Assembly (NCBI RefSeq): GCF_018780625.1
Contig: NZ_JADMJK010000090.1
Span: 1-35,068, forward strand
Direction: 5' to 3'
Length of the DNA: 35,068 bases
From: Polaromonas sp.
GTDB lineage: Bacteria; Pseudomonadota; Gammaproteobacteria; Burkholderiales; Burkholderiaceae_C
The stretch's first letter is position 1; each line of letters opens with the position of its first letter. Below the pieces are notes generated by a model. That model had not been told where the DNA came from, made no database searches, and was given only the letters and a program-made list of their open reading frames with translations. This document shows positions 8,414-17,087 of the stretch, piece after piece. Made by a program: the position numbers and the translations under genes.

Positions 8414-9111
8414 CACGACGCGCCAAGCGCCGCCCGCATGGCGTCGATCACGGCCTTGTAGTCGGGCTTGCCAAAAATCGCGCTGCCCGCCACAAAGGTG
8501 TCGGCACCCGCGTCGGCCACGCGGCGGATGTTGTCGGTCTTGATGCCTCCATCGACTTCCAGACGGATGTCCTTGCCCGAGGCGTCAATGCGTTTGCGCG
8601 CCTGCTCGATTTTGCGCAGCGCCGAATCAATGAAGCTCTGGCCGCCGAAGCCGGGGTTGACGCTCATGATCAGGATCAGGTCGATGTCGTCAATCACCCA
8701 GTCCAGCACGTCCAGCGATGCCGCCGGATTGAACGCCAGCCCGGCCTTGCAGCCCTTGGCCTTGATGGCCTGCACGCTGCGGTGCACATGGCCGGAGGCA
8801 TCCGGGTGAAAGCTGATCAGGTCGGCGCCGGCATCGGCAAAGGCGGCTGCCAGCGCGTCGACGGGCTGCACCATCAAATGCACGTCAATCGGCACCGCCG
8901 TGCCGTCGGCTTTTTTGGCGTGGGGCTTCAAGGCCTGGCAAATCATGGGCCCAAAGGTCAGGTTGGGCACGTAGTGGTTGTCCATCACGTCAAAGTGAAT
9001 CCAGTCGGCGCCCGCCGCGATGACGGCTTTGAGCTCGTCACCCAGACGGGCGAAGTCGGCGGACAACAGGGACGGGGCAATGCGAAAGGCGGGCGTGGTG
9101 GTGTTGGGCAT
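8413..9111 (-). CDS. rpe: Ribulose-phosphate 3-epimerase
   Basis: Interconverts ribulose-5-P and xylulose-5-P in the pentose phosphate and Calvin pathways. A TIM barrel of 232 aa from ATG 9111 ([20 protein letters not shown]). It shows the family motifs [47 protein letters not shown] and [11 protein letters not shown]. The TTG at 9117 used by the ORF track is less likely. It overlaps gph downstream and diverges from apaG. Confidence 0.95.
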   Translation of the reverse strand: MPNTTTPAFRIAPSLLSADFARLGDELKAVIAAGADWIHFDVMDNHYVPNLTFGPMICQALKPHAKKADGTAVPIDVHLMVQPVDALAAAFADAGADLISFHPDASGHVHRSVQAIKAKGCKAGLAFNPAASLDVLDWVIDDIDLILIMSVNPGFGGQSFIDSALRKIEQARKRIDASGKDIRLEVDGGIKTDNIRRVADAGADTFVAGSAIFGKPDYKAVIDAMRAALGAS

Positions 9112-9221
9112 GCGCAAGATTGTCGCAGCAAGCCGGCTCAGGGGCCATGCCCCGGCGCCGGCGCGGCCGTGGCGGAGGCGGTTAACATGGCTGCCAACTA
9201 CTGCTTGCGCCTGCTGCTGCC

Positions 9222-9617
9222 ATGTCCAAATACCAATTCTCCTGCGAAGTCACCCCCCAATACCAGGCGGAGCAGTCCGCGCCGCAAGAAGCGGTCTATG
9301 GGTTTTCCTATACCGTCACCATCACCAACACCGGCGAGGTGCCGGCCCAGCTGATTTCGCGCCACTGGCTCATCAGCGACGCCAACGGCCACACCGAAGA
9401 GGTCAAGGGCTTGGGCGTGGTGGGCCATCAGCCATTGCTCAAACCGGGCGAATCCTTCCAGTACACCAGCGGCTCCCGGCTGCGCACCGCCAGCGGCACC
9501 ATGCACGGCAGTTTTTTCTGTGTCGCTGAAGACGGCGCGCGCTTTGAAGTCGCGATCCCGATGTTTGTTCTGGAAGCCGACCCGGGTGGCAGCGCCTCCG
9601 GTCGGGTGCTGCATTGA
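9222..9617 (+). CDS. apaG: ApaG / DUF525 domain protein
   Basis: A 131-aa single-domain Fn3-like protein. It shows [40 protein letters not shown] and MHGSFFCV, all typical of ApaG. Its biochemical role is unsettled; ApaG is associated with Co/Mg resistance and Ap4A-related phenotypes in enterobacteria. The stop overlaps the TTG start of the next gene (TTGA), so the two are probably co-translated. A weak TTAACAT at ~9180 could be the -10. Confidence 0.92.
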   Translation: MSKYQFSCEVTPQYQAEQSAPQEAVYGFSYTVTITNTGEVPAQLISRHWLISDANGHTEEVKGLGVVGHQPLLKPGESFQYTSGSRLRTASGTMHGSFFCVAEDGARFEVAIPMFVLEADPGGSASGRVLH

Positions 9618-11581
9618 GCCGACCGGTCAAGGACCTGCCGGCCCTGCTGGCGGCGCTGGACCCGGCAGCCGGACTGGCCGAGCGCCACGTCTGGCTGATC
9701 CAGTTGTTTGCATGGATTCGCGGCGACCAGACTTCCCCGGAGTCGGCGCTGGTGCGGGTCCAGGTCTTCATGGATGCGGTTCAGGCGCAGCCTGCGCTGC
9801 AGGCGCGCTTGCAGGCCTGGTGGCAGCAGCTGCTGCAGACCGTGGACATCACGACCTTGCTGGCTGATTTTGGATTTGCGCCGCGCACGGCGTTTGTCAG
9901 CGAACTGGCCGAACGGCTGCGCCGCAAGCTGCTGCCCAGCACGCCCGAAACCGTCGATGCGTCGGAGCTGCTGCCGCTGGTGGCGCCCACGCGTTTCGAT
10001 GCGCAGTGGCTGGCCGCGCTGGACGAGCCCAAAATCAGCCAGCTGGCGCGCCTGCTGTCGGCCCAGCCCGAGGCCGACACGCTGCACTGGCACAACAGCC
10101 TGATGGACGCCCTGACCTACTGCACCGCGCAAATTCGCGCCACCGGTTTTGCCCCTGAACTGCGCTTGCGCATAGACCCCAGCCTGCCGGGCGCGCGGGC
10201 GTTTCATGCGCTGCCCGCCGACATTGACGAGTTGCGCCAGGCCTTTTTCAAGGCCGATCGCGACGAGGCCCGGCTGGAAGCGGCCATCACGCAGTACCGG
10301 GAACGGCTGGACGCATGCCGCCAGGCCATCAACAGCATTTATGCGCACCTGGAGGAAAACGGCATTTCCGTGGGCATGGTGTTTCGGTTGCGCCAGCTGC
10401 GCGAGCGCATCATGCGCGTGCGCGAGCTGCTGGACAGCCTGACCTCGCCCCACCCCGCAGTGGCGGCGGTCAAGCTGCTGGCGCGGCGCGTGGTGACGAG
10501 CGAGGAAAGCAAAAGCATAGGCGCGCTGATCAGCGCCAACTCCACCCTGCTGTCGGCCAAGGTGGCCGAGCGCAGCGCCGAAACCGGCGAACACTACATC
10601 ACCCGCAACCGCAGCGACTACAAGGAAATGCTGGGCAAGGCCATGGGCGGCGGTGCCGTCACGGCCGTCACCATCTGGTTCAAATTCCTGTTGATGGCCG
10701 TCGGCCTGACCGCGTTCTGGGGCGGTTTCTGGATCGGCGTGAACTACGCCTTCTTTTTCACCCTGATCCAGTTGCTGCATTTCACGCTGGCGACCAAGCA
10801 ACCGGCCATGACCGCGCCCGCCATGGCCGCCAAACTCAAGGACATCGACTCGCCAGAAGCCATCACGTCGTTTGTCGACGAGGTGACCCACCTGGTGCGC
10901 TCGCAGATGGCCGCCGTGTTTGGCAATGTATTCATGGTGGTGCCGGCCGTGCTGCTGGTCAATGCGCTGATTTACGTGCTGCGCGACCACCCCATGCTCA
11001 GCCCCCAGCAGGCAAGGCATGTGCTGGAAACGCTGACGCTGCTGGGCCCTACGCTGCTCTGGGCCGGTTTGACGGGCGGGATTCTCTTCATGGCCAGCAT
11101 CATTGCGGGCTGGGCAGAAAACTGGTTTGTGCTGCACCGGCTTGATTCGGCCCTGCGGCACAACCCGCTCTTTACGGGCGTGCTGGGCGCCGAACGCGCC
11201 GCGCGCTGGTCAGCCTTCATGCGCAAGAACATCTCAGGCTTTGCCTCGAATATTTCATTTGGTTTCATGCTCGGACTGATTCCGGCCTTCACCAGTTTCT
11301 TTGGCCTGGATCTTGAAGTGCGCCACGTCACGCTGTCGGCCGGGCAACTGGCGGCCGCGAGCGCCACGCTGGGGCTTGAGACCTTCAGGCAGCCGGCGCT
11401 CTGGTGGTGCATCGCTGCCATTCCGCTGACGGCAGCGCTCAATGTGGGCGTGAGTTTTTACCTCGCGTTCCGTCTGGCCTTGCAGGCCCACAGCGTCAGC
11501 GGCCCGGACCGCGCGCGCATCCGCTCGGCCATCTGGGCGCGCTGGCGCAGCCATCCGCGCAGCTTCTTCATGCCCGAATAG
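9614..11581 (+). CDS. Gcr-type 'site-specific recombinase' family membrane protein
   Basis: A 655-aa protein. The N-terminal ~330 residues are soluble and helical. From about residue 345 there are at least five hydrophobic segments (e.g. IWFKFLLMAVGLTAFWGGFW, VFMVVPAVLLVNALIYVL, LLWAGLTGGILFMASIIAGW). The pattern fits the betaproteobacterial family annotated after Neisseria Gcr. I see no tyrosine or serine recombinase signature and the protein looks like an inner-membrane protein, so the recombinase name is doubtful. The start is TTG at 9614, overlapping the apaG stop. Function unknown. Confidence 0.75.
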   Translation: MSRPVKDLPALLAALDPAAGLAERHVWLIQLFAWIRGDQTSPESALVRVQVFMDAVQAQPALQARLQAWWQQLLQTVDITTLLADFGFAPRTAFVSELAERLRRKLLPSTPETVDASELLPLVAPTRFDAQWLAALDEPKISQLARLLSAQPEADTLHWHNSLMDALTYCTAQIRATGFAPELRLRIDPSLPGARAFHALPADIDELRQAFFKADRDEARLEAAITQYRERLDACRQAINSIYAHLEENGISVGMVFRLRQLRERIMRVRELLDSLTSPHPAVAAVKLLARRVVTSEESKSIGALISANSTLLSAKVAERSAETGEHYITRNRSDYKEMLGKAMGGGAVTAVTIWFKFLLMAVGLTAFWGGFWIGVNYAFFFTLIQLLHFTLATKQPAMTAPAMAAKLKDIDSPEAITSFVDEVTHLVRSQMAAVFGNVFMVVPAVLLVNALIYVLRDHPMLSPQQARHVLETLTLLGPTLLWAGLTGGILFMASIIAGWAENWFVLHRLDSALRHNPLFTGVLGAERAARWSAFMRKNISGFASNISFGFMLGLIPAFTSFFGLDLEVRHVTLSAGQLAAASATLGLETFRQPALWWCIAAIPLTAALNVGVSFYLAFRLALQAHSVSGPDRARIRSAIWARWRSHPRSFFMPE

Positions 11582-11710
11582 AAATCACGCGCGCCGCAGG
11601 CCTTTTTGGCCTTGCCCGGCATGCGCCTTTTCGGCCGGGGGGCGCACTTGATGCAGTTAAACTCGGCCCAAACGGTTGTTAGCTGACACCCACCGGTATC
11701 CATCGCCGGT

Positions 11711-11732
11711 CTTGGCGCCTCAGGGCGCCAAG
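11711..11732 (+). other. Perfect 9-bp hairpin upstream of the antiporter gene
   Basis: CTTGGCGCC-TCAG-GGCGCCAAG is a perfect 9-bp stem with a 4-nt loop, 70 nt before the ATG at 11802. No T run follows in either direction. It could be a read-through control of the upstream gene or a 5'-UTR structure. The rest of 11582-11801 holds no gene I can support. Confidence 0.4.
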
Positions 11733-11801
11733 CAATCGCGCACCACGCCTTCCCCCCGGGCCTGGCTGCAGAAGTCCTGACTCGAGTGGAGATACACCGT
11801 A

Positions 11802-13064
11802 ATGAACGACATCATGTCCATCTGGGCTGAATGGATCAAGCCATCGGCCGGCTTGCCCACCGTGCAATGGTCGATTTTGCTGGCGCTGGCCGCCGCCGCA
11901 GGTCATCTCGTGAACCGCTACAGCGGCCTGCCCAAGGTCATCGGCTACTCCGTGGTCGGCGCCTTCGCCGGCCTGGCCGGCTTCACCGGCGCGATCTGGC
12001 CACTGCAAGGCATCGGGCTGTTTTTGCTCGAACTCGGTGTGGCAGTCGTGCTGTTTGAAGCGGGCGGGCGCATCCCGCTGCGCTGGTTTCGCCACAACCC
12101 CATGGTGCTGGTGCAAAGCCTGGTGGAATCCACGCTGACCTTTTTGCTCGTGTACTGGGCGCTGGGCCTGATGGGCGTGCAAAGCCTGGTGGCCGAGTCG
12201 CTGGCCCTGGTGGCCATGGCGGCATCCCCGGCCGTGCTGTCGCGCGTGGCGATTGACACGCGGGCCGCCGGACCAGTCACGGAGCGCGCCATGGTGCTGT
12301 CCACCCTCAGCAGCCTGTATGCCCTGACGCTGTGCAGCGCCCGCGCCGGCATGATGCCCCAGGGCGAAGCTGGCGGGCTGGTCAACTCGCTGTTCCCGGT
12401 GCTGGTGGTGCTGGGCATGTCGGTGGTGGTGGCGGCGGTGCTGGCGCTGACGCTGCGCACCGCGCTGCGCGTCATGAGCCCGACCAGCGAAAACACCGCC
12501 ATTTTGCTGCTCGCGGTGATTGCCGCCGGCGCCGCACTGGCCGCCAATTTTGGCGGCTCGGCCGCGCTGGCAGCGCTGCTGGGCGGCATGCTGCTCAAGC
12601 AACTCAACCCGCGCCCCTGGTCGTGGCCCCGGCAAATGGGCACGGCGTCGTCCATGCTCACCATGCTGATGTTCGTGCTGGTGTCCGTGGTGGCGGCGCA
12701 GGCCGACTGGAGCGCGCCCGTGGCCGGCGTGGTCGCGGTGCTGGTGCTGGCGCGCATGCTGGCCAAAATCACCGGCGTTGCGATTGGCAATGTGGGCAGC
12801 GGCTCCAGCTGGAAGCAAGCCCTGTGGGTCGGCTGCGCGATGTCGCCGATGTCCTCGGTGGCACTGCTGCTGGTGTCCCAGTATGTGGCCGCGTCCGGCC
12901 CCATCGGGCGCGAGATTGCCGGCGTGGCCCTGCCCGCCATTTTGCTGATGGAGGTGCTGGGCGCCATTTTGGCCACCGTGGCCATTTACCGCGCCGGCGA
13001 AAGCTCAAAACCCTGGGAGCGCCTGACGCGCGGCCCCGCCACAGGACCTGTCCATGAGTCTTGA
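11802..13064 (+). CDS. CPA2-like cation:proton antiporter family membrane protein
   Basis: A 420-aa protein with about 12 hydrophobic segments along its whole length. It carries the Na+/H+ exchanger-like pattern [19 protein letters not shown] and [20 protein letters not shown]. Family: Kef/NhaA-fold CPA2. At the place where Kef proteins carry the ion-binding Asp of the fifth core helix, this one reads [12 protein letters not shown]. Transport mode is therefore uncertain. GGAG lies ~10 nt before the ATG. It overlaps the YbdK-type gene by 11 nt, indicating co-translation. The short C-terminal tail lacks a TrkA-N domain. Confidence 0.75.
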   Translation: MNDIMSIWAEWIKPSAGLPTVQWSILLALAAAAGHLVNRYSGLPKVIGYSVVGAFAGLAGFTGAIWPLQGIGLFLLELGVAVVLFEAGGRIPLRWFRHNPMVLVQSLVESTLTFLLVYWALGLMGVQSLVAESLALVAMAASPAVLSRVAIDTRAAGPVTERAMVLSTLSSLYALTLCSARAGMMPQGEAGGLVNSLFPVLVVLGMSVVVAAVLALTLRTALRVMSPTSENTAILLLAVIAAGAALAANFGGSAALAALLGGMLLKQLNPRPWSWPRQMGTASSMLTMLMFVLVSVVAAQADWSAPVAGVVAVLVLARMLAKITGVAIGNVGSGSSWKQALWVGCAMSPMSSVALLLVSQYVAASGPIGREIAGVALPAILLMEVLGAILATVAIYRAGESSKPWERLTRGPATGPVHES

Positions 13065-14193
13065 AACCTTCCAGAAATCCGCCGCCCTGTCACTGGGCGT
13101 GGAGCTTGAACTGCAGCTCGTCAACACCCACGACTACGACCTCGCGCCCTACGCCGAGGACATGCTGCGCCTGATGGCCAAAACGCCGCTGCCCGGCGCC
13201 GTGGTGCCCGAGATGACGTCGAGCATGATCGAGATTTCGACCGGCGTGTGCCAGTCGTCGTCCGAAGTGCTGGGCCAGTTGAGCCAGATCCGCGACGCGC
13301 TGGTCAAGTGCGCCGACAAGCTCAACATTGCCGTGGTCGGCGGCGGCACGCACCCGTTCCAGCAGTGGCACGAGCGCCGCATTTACGACAAGCCGCGCTT
13401 TCGGGAGCTGTCCGAGTTGTACGGCTACCTGTCCAAGCAGTTCACCATTTTTGGCCAGCATGTGCATGTCGGCTGCCCCGACCCCGACAGCGCGCTGCTG
13501 ACGCTGCACCGCATGTCGCGCTACATTCCGCATTTCATTGCGCTGTCCGCCTCCAGCCCGTATGTGCAGGGCCAGGACACGGCGTTTGACTCGGCCCGGC
13601 TCAATTCGGTGTTTGCCTTTCCGCTGTCGGGCCGCGCGCCGTTTGCGCTGACCTGGGACGAGTTCACGGTGTACTTCAACAAGATGGCGCACACCGGCGT
13701 GGTCAAGAGCATGAAGGATTTCTACTGGGACATCCGGCCCAAGCCGGAGTTCGGCACCATCGAAATCCGCGTCTTCGACACGCCGCTGACCATAGAGCGC
13801 GCCGCCGCGCTGTCCGGTTACGTGCAGTCGCTGGCGTCCTGGTTCATGAACGACCAACCCTTCATGCCGACCGAAGACGACTACCTGGTCTACACCTACA
13901 ACCGTTTCCAGGCCTGCCGCTTCGGACTCGATGCGGTCTACGTCGACCCGGCCACCGGCAGCCACATGCCGCTGCGCGAGCACATCCTGATGACCATGAG
14001 CCAGATCGACCGCCATGCGATCAGCGTGGGCGCCAGCGCCTCCCTGAACCTGCTGCGCAGCAGCGTGGACCGCAACGACAACGACGCCCGCTGGCTGCGC
14101 GAAAAGCAGGGCGAGGAACGCCTGCTGGCCGAAGTCATCCGGCAGGCGGCCGAGCGTTTTCGCGGCGGCGTGACCCACGCCCAGCAGCGCTGA
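13054..14193 (+). CDS. YbdK-type carboxylate-amine ligase (GCS2 family)
   Basis: A 379-aa ATP-grasp-like glutamate-cysteine ligase 2 family member. [11 protein letters not shown] (substrate/Mg acids) is near the N-terminus, followed by [42 protein letters not shown] and [13 protein letters not shown]. coli YbdK has weak glutamate-cysteine ligase activity, and the natural substrate is unknown. It overlaps the upstream antiporter by 11 nt. Kef-type antiporters are gated by glutathione adducts, so a thiol-linked partnership is possible but is inference. Confidence 0.88.
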   Translation: MSLETFQKSAALSLGVELELQLVNTHDYDLAPYAEDMLRLMAKTPLPGAVVPEMTSSMIEISTGVCQSSSEVLGQLSQIRDALVKCADKLNIAVVGGGTHPFQQWHERRIYDKPRFRELSELYGYLSKQFTIFGQHVHVGCPDPDSALLTLHRMSRYIPHFIALSASSPYVQGQDTAFDSARLNSVFAFPLSGRAPFALTWDEFTVYFNKMAHTGVVKSMKDFYWDIRPKPEFGTIEIRVFDTPLTIERAAALSGYVQSLASWFMNDQPFMPTEDDYLVYTYNRFQACRFGLDAVYVDPATGSHMPLREHILMTMSQIDRHAISVGASASLNLLRSSVDRNDNDARWLREKQGEERLLAEVIRQAAERFRGGVTHAQQR

Positions 14194-14207
14194 GGCCCGC
14201 AGCCGCC

Positions 14208-15197
14208 ATGGGTGAATTTGACCTGATTGCCCGCTATTTCACGCGCCCCACGCCGCGGGCCGTGCTGGGCGTGGGCGACGACTGCGCGCTGCTGCAGCCG
14301 GCGCCCGGCACGCAAATGGCCATCTCCTGCGACATGCTGGTGCAAGGCCGTCACTTCTTTGCCGACGTAGACCCGGCCGCGCTCGGCCACAAGGCGCTGG
14401 CCGTCAACCTCAGCGACCTGGCCGCCTGCGGTGCCACGCCGCTGGCCTTCACGCTGGCGCTGGCCCTGCCGCTTGCCGACGATGCCTGGCTGGCGCCTTT
14501 TTCGCGCGGCCTGCTGGCGCTGGCCGATGCCCACGGCTGCGAACTGGTGGGCGGCGACACCACGCAGGGGCCGCTCAATATCTGCATCACGGTATTTGGC
14601 GAAGTGCCGGTGGTCCATGGCCGCAGCCAGGCGCTGCTGCGCTCGGGCGCCCGCGCCGGGGACGACGTGTACGTCAGCGGCACGCTGGGCGACGCCCGGC
14701 TGGCGCTGGACGCCTTGCGCGGCACGCGGGCCCTGCCCGCCACCGTGCTGGCCGAGGCCCGGCAGCGGCTGGAGCAACCCACCCCGCGCGTGGCGCTGGG
14801 CCAGGCGCTGCGCGGCGTGGCCAGCGCGGCCATTGACGTGAGCGACGGCCTGCTCGGCGACCTGCGGCACATCCTCAAAGCCTCTGGCGTGGGGGCCACC
14901 ATCGACACCTCGATAGCTATTAATTTAATAGCTTCATGCACCCACAAAGATTGGGCTACAGGCCTTATTTCCTTAAACAATCAGCTCGAATACGTGCTGG
15001 CCGGCGGCGACGACTACGAACTCGCCTTCACCGCCCCCGCGTCAGCGCGGGAGGCGGTGCAGGCCGCCGCGCGCCAGGCCCACACCCCGGTCACGCGCAT
15101 TGGCCGCATCGAGCCCGAAGCCGGCCTGCGGCTGATCGATGGCCAGGGCCAGGCCTTGCCGCCCCACAGCTTCGCCTCGTTCGACCACTTCGCCTGA
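14208..15197 (+). CDS. thiL: Thiamine-monophosphate kinase (with repeat-derived segment)
   Basis: Phosphorylates thiamine monophosphate to the active diphosphate. The 329-aa protein has GEFDLIARYF at the start, VGVGDDCALL-type Asp motif (VLGVGDDCALLQP), NLSDLAACGA, GGDTTQGP, AAIDVSDGLLGDL and AGGDDYELAFT. Residues ~235-256 (TSIAINLIASCTHKDW..) are encoded by a dispersed repeat, read in frame in a variable region just before GGDDYEL. All catalytic motifs are intact, so the gene is probably functional. It lies 14 nt after the YbdK-type gene. Confidence 0.94.
   Translation: MGEFDLIARYFTRPTPRAVLGVGDDCALLQPAPGTQMAISCDMLVQGRHFFADVDPAALGHKALAVNLSDLAACGATPLAFTLALALPLADDAWLAPFSRGLLALADAHGCELVGGDTTQGPLNICITVFGEVPVVHGRSQALLRSGARAGDDVYVSGTLGDARLALDALRGTRALPATVLAEARQRLEQPTPRVALGQALRGVASAAIDVSDGLLGDLRHILKASGVGATIDTSIAINLIASCTHKDWATGLISLNNQLEYVLAGGDDYELAFTAPASAREAVQAAARQAHTPVTRIGRIEPEAGLRLIDGQGQALPPHSFASFDHFA
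14912..14973 (+). repeat. Dispersed two-hairpin repeat, copy B (inside thiL)
   Basis: AGCTATTAA-T-TTAATAGCT (14915-14933) is a perfect 9-bp inverted repeat. It is followed by a middle section and ATTGGGCTACAGGCCTTATT, whose GGGCT/GGCCT can form a short second hairpin. This is an AT-rich island inside a GC-rich gene. It is the cleanest of four related copies in the window and resembles a short repeat I recall from Comamonadaceae genomes. Confidence 0.75.
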
Positions 15198-15212
15198 CGC
15201 GGCCGCACCCGG

Positions 15213-15392
15213 CTATTCGTCCTGGGGCGTCGGCGCATCCTTCACCAATTCGGTTTCTGCTGCCGCCCCCAGCGCGTGCGCCGGCACGGGCATGCACATT
15301 TTTTCGCCGTCCCAGCGCTGGCCGCACCAGCAGTCGCCGTCGGCATTGATCAGGCAGGTGCCGGTGCCGCAGCACCTTGAATCGTTGCGCAT
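15213..15392 (-). CDS. Small Cys-rich protein, 59 aa (hypothetical)
   Basis: Not in the ORF track (below its length limit). ATG at 15392 with ACGGAG ~9 nt upstream, stop TAG at 15213. The sequence begins MRNDSRCCGTGTCLINADG, then CWCGQRWDGEKMC, giving six Cys in 33 residues as CC-x4-C and CWC. A polar tail lacks cysteine. No signal peptide or membrane helix is seen. The Cys spacing suggests metal (zinc or Fe-S) binding. It is alone on the minus strand between thiL and pgpA. I think close relatives occur in Comamonadaceae, but I cannot name a function. Confidence 0.7.
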   Translation of the reverse strand: MRNDSRCCGTGTCLINADGDCWCGQRWDGEKMCMPVPAHALGAAAETELVKDAPTPQDE

Positions 15393-15427
15393 GGTCTGAC
15401 TCCGTAGATTGACGCAGTGGCCCGGGC

Positions 15428-15456
15428 TTGAGCCATCCCCGGTTTGCCGGTATTGT
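15428..15456 (+). promoter_or_regulatory. Predicted sigma70 promoter of pgpA-pncC
   Basis: TTGAGC (15428-15433), exactly 17 nt, then TATTGT (15451-15456), each 4 of 6 to consensus. It lies 68 nt before the pgpA ATG at 15524. This also argues against the TTG start at 15428 used in the ORF track. Confidence 0.45.
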
Positions 15457-15523
15457 CAGCCACGCCTGCCGAACCGGTATGCCAAAATCATCGTCACCCC
15501 TACTCCCTTGCCCCCTACCGACG

Positions 15524-16060
15524 ATGTCCGACGCCCTCTTGTCCCCCGAAATGCCCCGCGCCGCCGCGCTGCGGCCCAGCGCCGGCTTCATGCTGGCCCA
15601 CCCTGCGCATTTCGTGGCCATGGGCTTTGGCTCGGGCCTGAGCCCTCTGGCGCCCGGCACCGCAGGCACGCTGTGGGCCTGGCTGTCGTTTCTGGTGCTG
15701 CAGCGCTGGCTGTCGCCGGCCGGCATGGGCGCGCTGATCGCCGCCTCCGTGCTGGTGGGCTGGTGGGCCTGCACCGTCACGGCCCGCAACATGCGCGTCG
15801 CCGACCCCGGCAGCATCGTCTGGGACGAGGTGGTGGGCTTCTGGCTGGTGCTGTGGCTGGTGATGCCGGCCGGCTTGCTCGGGCAGCTGGTGGCATTTGC
15901 GCTGTTCCGGTTTTTTGATGCCGCCAAACCCGGCCCGGTCGCCTGGGCCGACAAGACCTTCAAGGGTTTTGGCTGGCGCGGCGGCTTCGGCATCTTGTTT
16001 GACGACCTGGTGGCCGCCGCCTGCACCTTGCTGGTGATCGCCTTGTGGCGCTTTTTTTGA
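15524..16060 (+). CDS. pgpA: Phosphatidylglycerophosphatase A
   Basis: Removes phosphate from phosphatidylglycerol phosphate to make phosphatidylglycerol at the inner membrane. The protein is 178 aa from ATG 15524 (MSDALLSPEMPR). Motifs GFGSGLSPLAPGTAGTL, IVWDEVVGFW, FRFFDAAKPGP and ILFDDLVAAA are characteristic, and four hydrophobic helices are present. The longer ORF from 15428 starts at TTG inside the predicted promoter. It is followed 8 nt later by pncC. Confidence 0.94.
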   Translation: MSDALLSPEMPRAAALRPSAGFMLAHPAHFVAMGFGSGLSPLAPGTAGTLWAWLSFLVLQRWLSPAGMGALIAASVLVGWWACTVTARNMRVADPGSIVWDEVVGFWLVLWLVMPAGLLGQLVAFALFRFFDAAKPGPVAWADKTFKGFGWRGGFGILFDDLVAAACTLLVIALWRFF

Positions 16061-16068
16061 GACCGGAA

Positions 16069-16563
16069 ATGTCTTCCCCCAACACGCTGTCCACGCCCGA
16101 ATGGGTTGCCCAAATAGCCGATTCGCTGCAAAAAAAACAATGGCTGCTGACAGCCGCCGAAAGCTGCACCGGCGGCCTGATTTCAGCTGCCTGCACCGAC
16201 CTCGCGGGCTCCAGCGCCTGGTTTGAACGCGGCTTCGTGACCTACTCGAACGACGCCAAGACGGAAATGCTGGGCGTAGACGCCGCGCTGATCGCGCGTC
16301 ACGGCGCCGTCAGCGAAGAAGTGGTACGGGCCATGGTGCAGGGCGCCCTGGCCCGCGCCCATGCCCAAGTGGCGGTGGCCGTGACCGGCGTGGCCGGCCC
16401 CAGCGGCGGCAGCGCCGCCAAACCCGTGGGCACGGTCTGGTTTGGCTGGGGCACGCCCGCCGGCGTCGTCAGTGAAATACGCCATTTTGCCGGCGACCGG
16501 GCGGCCGTACGCGCGGCCACGGTCCAGCATGCCCTGCAGCGGCTGGCGGCCTTGCTGACGTAG
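16069..16563 (+). CDS. pncC: Nicotinamide-nucleotide amidase (CinA C-terminal domain)
   Basis: Deamidates NMN to nicotinate mononucleotide in pyridine-nucleotide recycling. The 164-aa single domain from ATG 16069 has LLTAAESCTGGLISAACTD, FVTYSNDAKTEMLGV, AVAVTGVAGPSGG and KPVGTVWFGW. The GTG at 16045 would overlap pgpA and is less likely. It has no CinA N-terminal domain, as is usual for stand-alone PncC. Co-transcribed with pgpA. Confidence 0.93.
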   Translation: MSSPNTLSTPEWVAQIADSLQKKQWLLTAAESCTGGLISAACTDLAGSSAWFERGFVTYSNDAKTEMLGVDAALIARHGAVSEEVVRAMVQGALARAHAQVAVAVTGVAGPSGGSAAKPVGTVWFGWGTPAGVVSEIRHFAGDRAAVRAATVQHALQRLAALLT

Positions 16564-16927
16564 TGCGGCGCTGCACGCGGTAAGCATGTACAGGCGGCAA
16601 GGCCGGTTGCCGCAGCAGGCAAACCACCGGCCAGGCCAGCAGCGCCACCACAGCACCCAATCCAAGTGCCACGGCCGCCAGGCTCGCCCCATCGAGCCCA
16701 TACCCCCTGTCGGCCAGCGACGCGCCGGTGAGCGGCGGCACAGCCAAGGCAGCCACCACCGCCGCCAGCATGCCCACGCCCAGCGCCAGCGGAATATGCC
16801 GGGCGCTGAGCCCGTCCCGAGCCGCCCACATCAGCGCCAGCCATGAGCCCACGACCACCGCCACCAGCGGCAGCGCAGACAGCGCCAGTTCATAAACCAT
16901 ATTGAGGGCCAGCCAGATTTCATGCAT
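16469..16927 (-). CDS. Hypothetical small membrane protein
   Basis: A 152-aa ORF. The first ~110 residues contain three hydrophobic helices (LPLVAVVVGSWLALMW; LGVGMLAAVVAALAVPPL; AAVALGLGAVVALLAWPVVCLL). They lie outside pncC and look real. The last ~40 residues are Arg/Pro-rich, overlap the 3' end of pncC antisense by 95 nt, and look like read-through after loss of an original stop. Family not recognised. A candidate promoter and palindrome lie at 17030-17055. It is divergent from the Blh-like gene. Confidence 0.5.
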   Translation of the reverse strand: MHEIWLALNMVYELALSALPLVAVVVGSWLALMWAARDGLSARHIPLALGVGMLAAVVAALAVPPLTGASLADRGYGLDGASLAAVALGLGAVVALLAWPVVCLLRQPALPPVHAYRVQRRTTSARPPAAAGHAGPWPRVRPPGRRQNGVFH

Positions 16928-16979
16928 AGTGCGTCTCCTTGTGCGTCGTGTGCTCAGCGTTTGTCATACCCGGCCCTTG

Positions 16980-17002
16980 AGCACGGCCAGCTACGCCGTG
17001 CT
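16980..17002. other. Perfect 8-bp hairpin in the divergent intergenic region
   Basis: AGCACGGC-CAGCTAC-GCCGTGCT, an 8-bp stem with a 7-nt loop. It lies between the predicted minus-strand promoter and the ATG at 16927. No T run follows. Role unknown. Confidence 0.35.
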
Positions 17003-17029
17003 GCGCATGCCTGACTCCTTTTCAATTAC

Positions 17030-17055
17030 CTGCAGGGGTATAGTGCAAGTCAATA
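17030..17055 (-). promoter_or_regulatory. Candidate promoter with TACCCC-TGCAG-GTA operator-like palindrome
   Basis: Reverse strand TTGACT, then 18 nt, then GTAATT. Between them lies CTATACCCCTGCAGGTAA, with core CCTGCAGG and flanks TACC../..GGTA. TACCCC-type G/C tracts flanked by TA resemble operators of CsoR/FrmR-type repressors. The placement between -35 and -10 fits a repressor site for the 16927 gene. No such regulator is encoded in the window. Confidence 0.3.
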
Positions 17056-17087
17056 CTTTCATTGGACACGGGCAGCATGTTTTGGAC

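Noticed and set aside
9428-11161. 577-aa minus-strand ORF
   Set aside because: Shadow of apaG and the Gcr-like gene; His/Gln/Arg-rich, no recognisable motif.
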